Of a stretch of 5,600 nt of DNA, positions 5,479 to 5,600 are shown in pieces. The notes under the pieces are model-generated. The model saw nothing but the letters and a program-made list of their open reading frames with translations. It was not told the origin of the DNA and made no database searches. The translations under genes and the position numbers were made by a program. Origin of the DNA: an uncultured Eubacteriales bacterium (GTDB lineage: Bacteria > Bacillota > Clostridia > Christensenellales > Aristaeellaceae); contig USCW01000119.1 in the NCBI GenBank assembly GCA_900553315.1, positions 1 through 5,600 on the forward strand, written 5' to 3'. The first letter of the stretch is position 1. Each line of letters opens with the position of its first letter.

Positions 5479-5600
5479 TGTTGCTGTCCTCCAATCTGTT
5501 TTTTATCATGTTTCTGGCACGGTGGTAGGTGACGCATACCCAGTTATCCGACTTGGCGAACAATTCACCGATCTGCTTATAAGACAGCTCGGCGTATACC
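5468..5600 (-). CDS. ECF-type RNA polymerase sigma factor, C-terminal part only
   Basis: Only the last 43 codons are inside the window (frame begins at 5599; stop TGA at 5468-5470), and the gene continues beyond 5600. The readable part is the helix-turn-helix of sigma region 4, which contacts the -35 element: LSYKQIGELF is followed by KSDNWVCVTYHRAR, the recognition helix, then a basic tail RNMIKNRLED. This matches the C-terminal end of sigma-70/ECF proteins. Its 3' end overlaps the anti-sigma gene by 11 bp, the classic layout of a sigma factor cotranscribed with its own inhibitor. The target promoters and the start of the gene cannot be seen here. Confidence 0.85.
   Translation of the reverse strand, partial: VYAELSYKQIGELFAKSDNWVCVTYHRARNMIKNRLEDSNNEK

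Noticed and set aside
5062..5532. Plus-strand open frame opposite the anti-sigma and sigma genes
   Set aside because: Antisense to two overlapping genes with recognisable motifs, and no credible promoter or protein family.

Overview
The window looks like part of a gut-type Clostridia (Bacillota) chromosome, most likely an Oscillospiraceae-like genome. The reasons are GC-rich coding sequence, strong AGGAGG-type ribosome binding sites, perfect or near-perfect TATAAT boxes, GC-rich palindromic repeats between genes, a class II aldolase, and an ECF sigma/zinc-finger anti-sigma pair. The taxonomic call is inference from style, not a database match.

Layout. Positions 1-132 hold two related long palindromes and a short tandem repeat, lying just beyond the 3' end of a minus-strand operon. 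Positions 133-3197 (minus strand, transcribed right to left) are three consecutive paralogous M42 metallo-aminopeptidase genes. The first two overlap by 10 bp and the third follows after 36 bp. A clear promoter (TTGCGA, 16 bp, TATAAT) and an AAAGGAGG site precede the first. Positions 3198-3380 are a divergent promoter region. A small plus-strand gene (3381-3587) encodes a hydrophobic membrane protein. A second hydrophobic segment lies in the -1 frame, with a T TTA AAG heptamer at the right phase to join them, so it is either a programmed frameshift or a broken gene. Then comes fba (3723-4652), class II fructose-bisphosphate aldolase, with its own extended -10 promoter. The promoter and leader are near-copies of those of the small gene. 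A strong hairpin terminator with A and T tracts (4663-4700) separates fba from a convergent minus-strand pair: an ECF-type sigma factor (only its last 43 residues are in the window, 5468-5600) and, overlapping it by 11 bp, its membrane-anchored zinc-finger anti-sigma factor (4735-5478).

How the parts work together. The M42 operon should finish the breakdown of short peptides in the cytoplasm, perhaps with the three paralogues dividing substrate specificity or mixing in TET-type dodecamers. fba is a central glycolytic gene that sits next to it by chance or by shared growth control. The sigma/anti-sigma pair is a separate envelope-signalling unit. Most of the window is ordinary. The points worth a second look are the candidate frameshift, the duplicated promoter-leader, the three tandem M42 paralogues with one altered active-site loop, and the twin palindromes.
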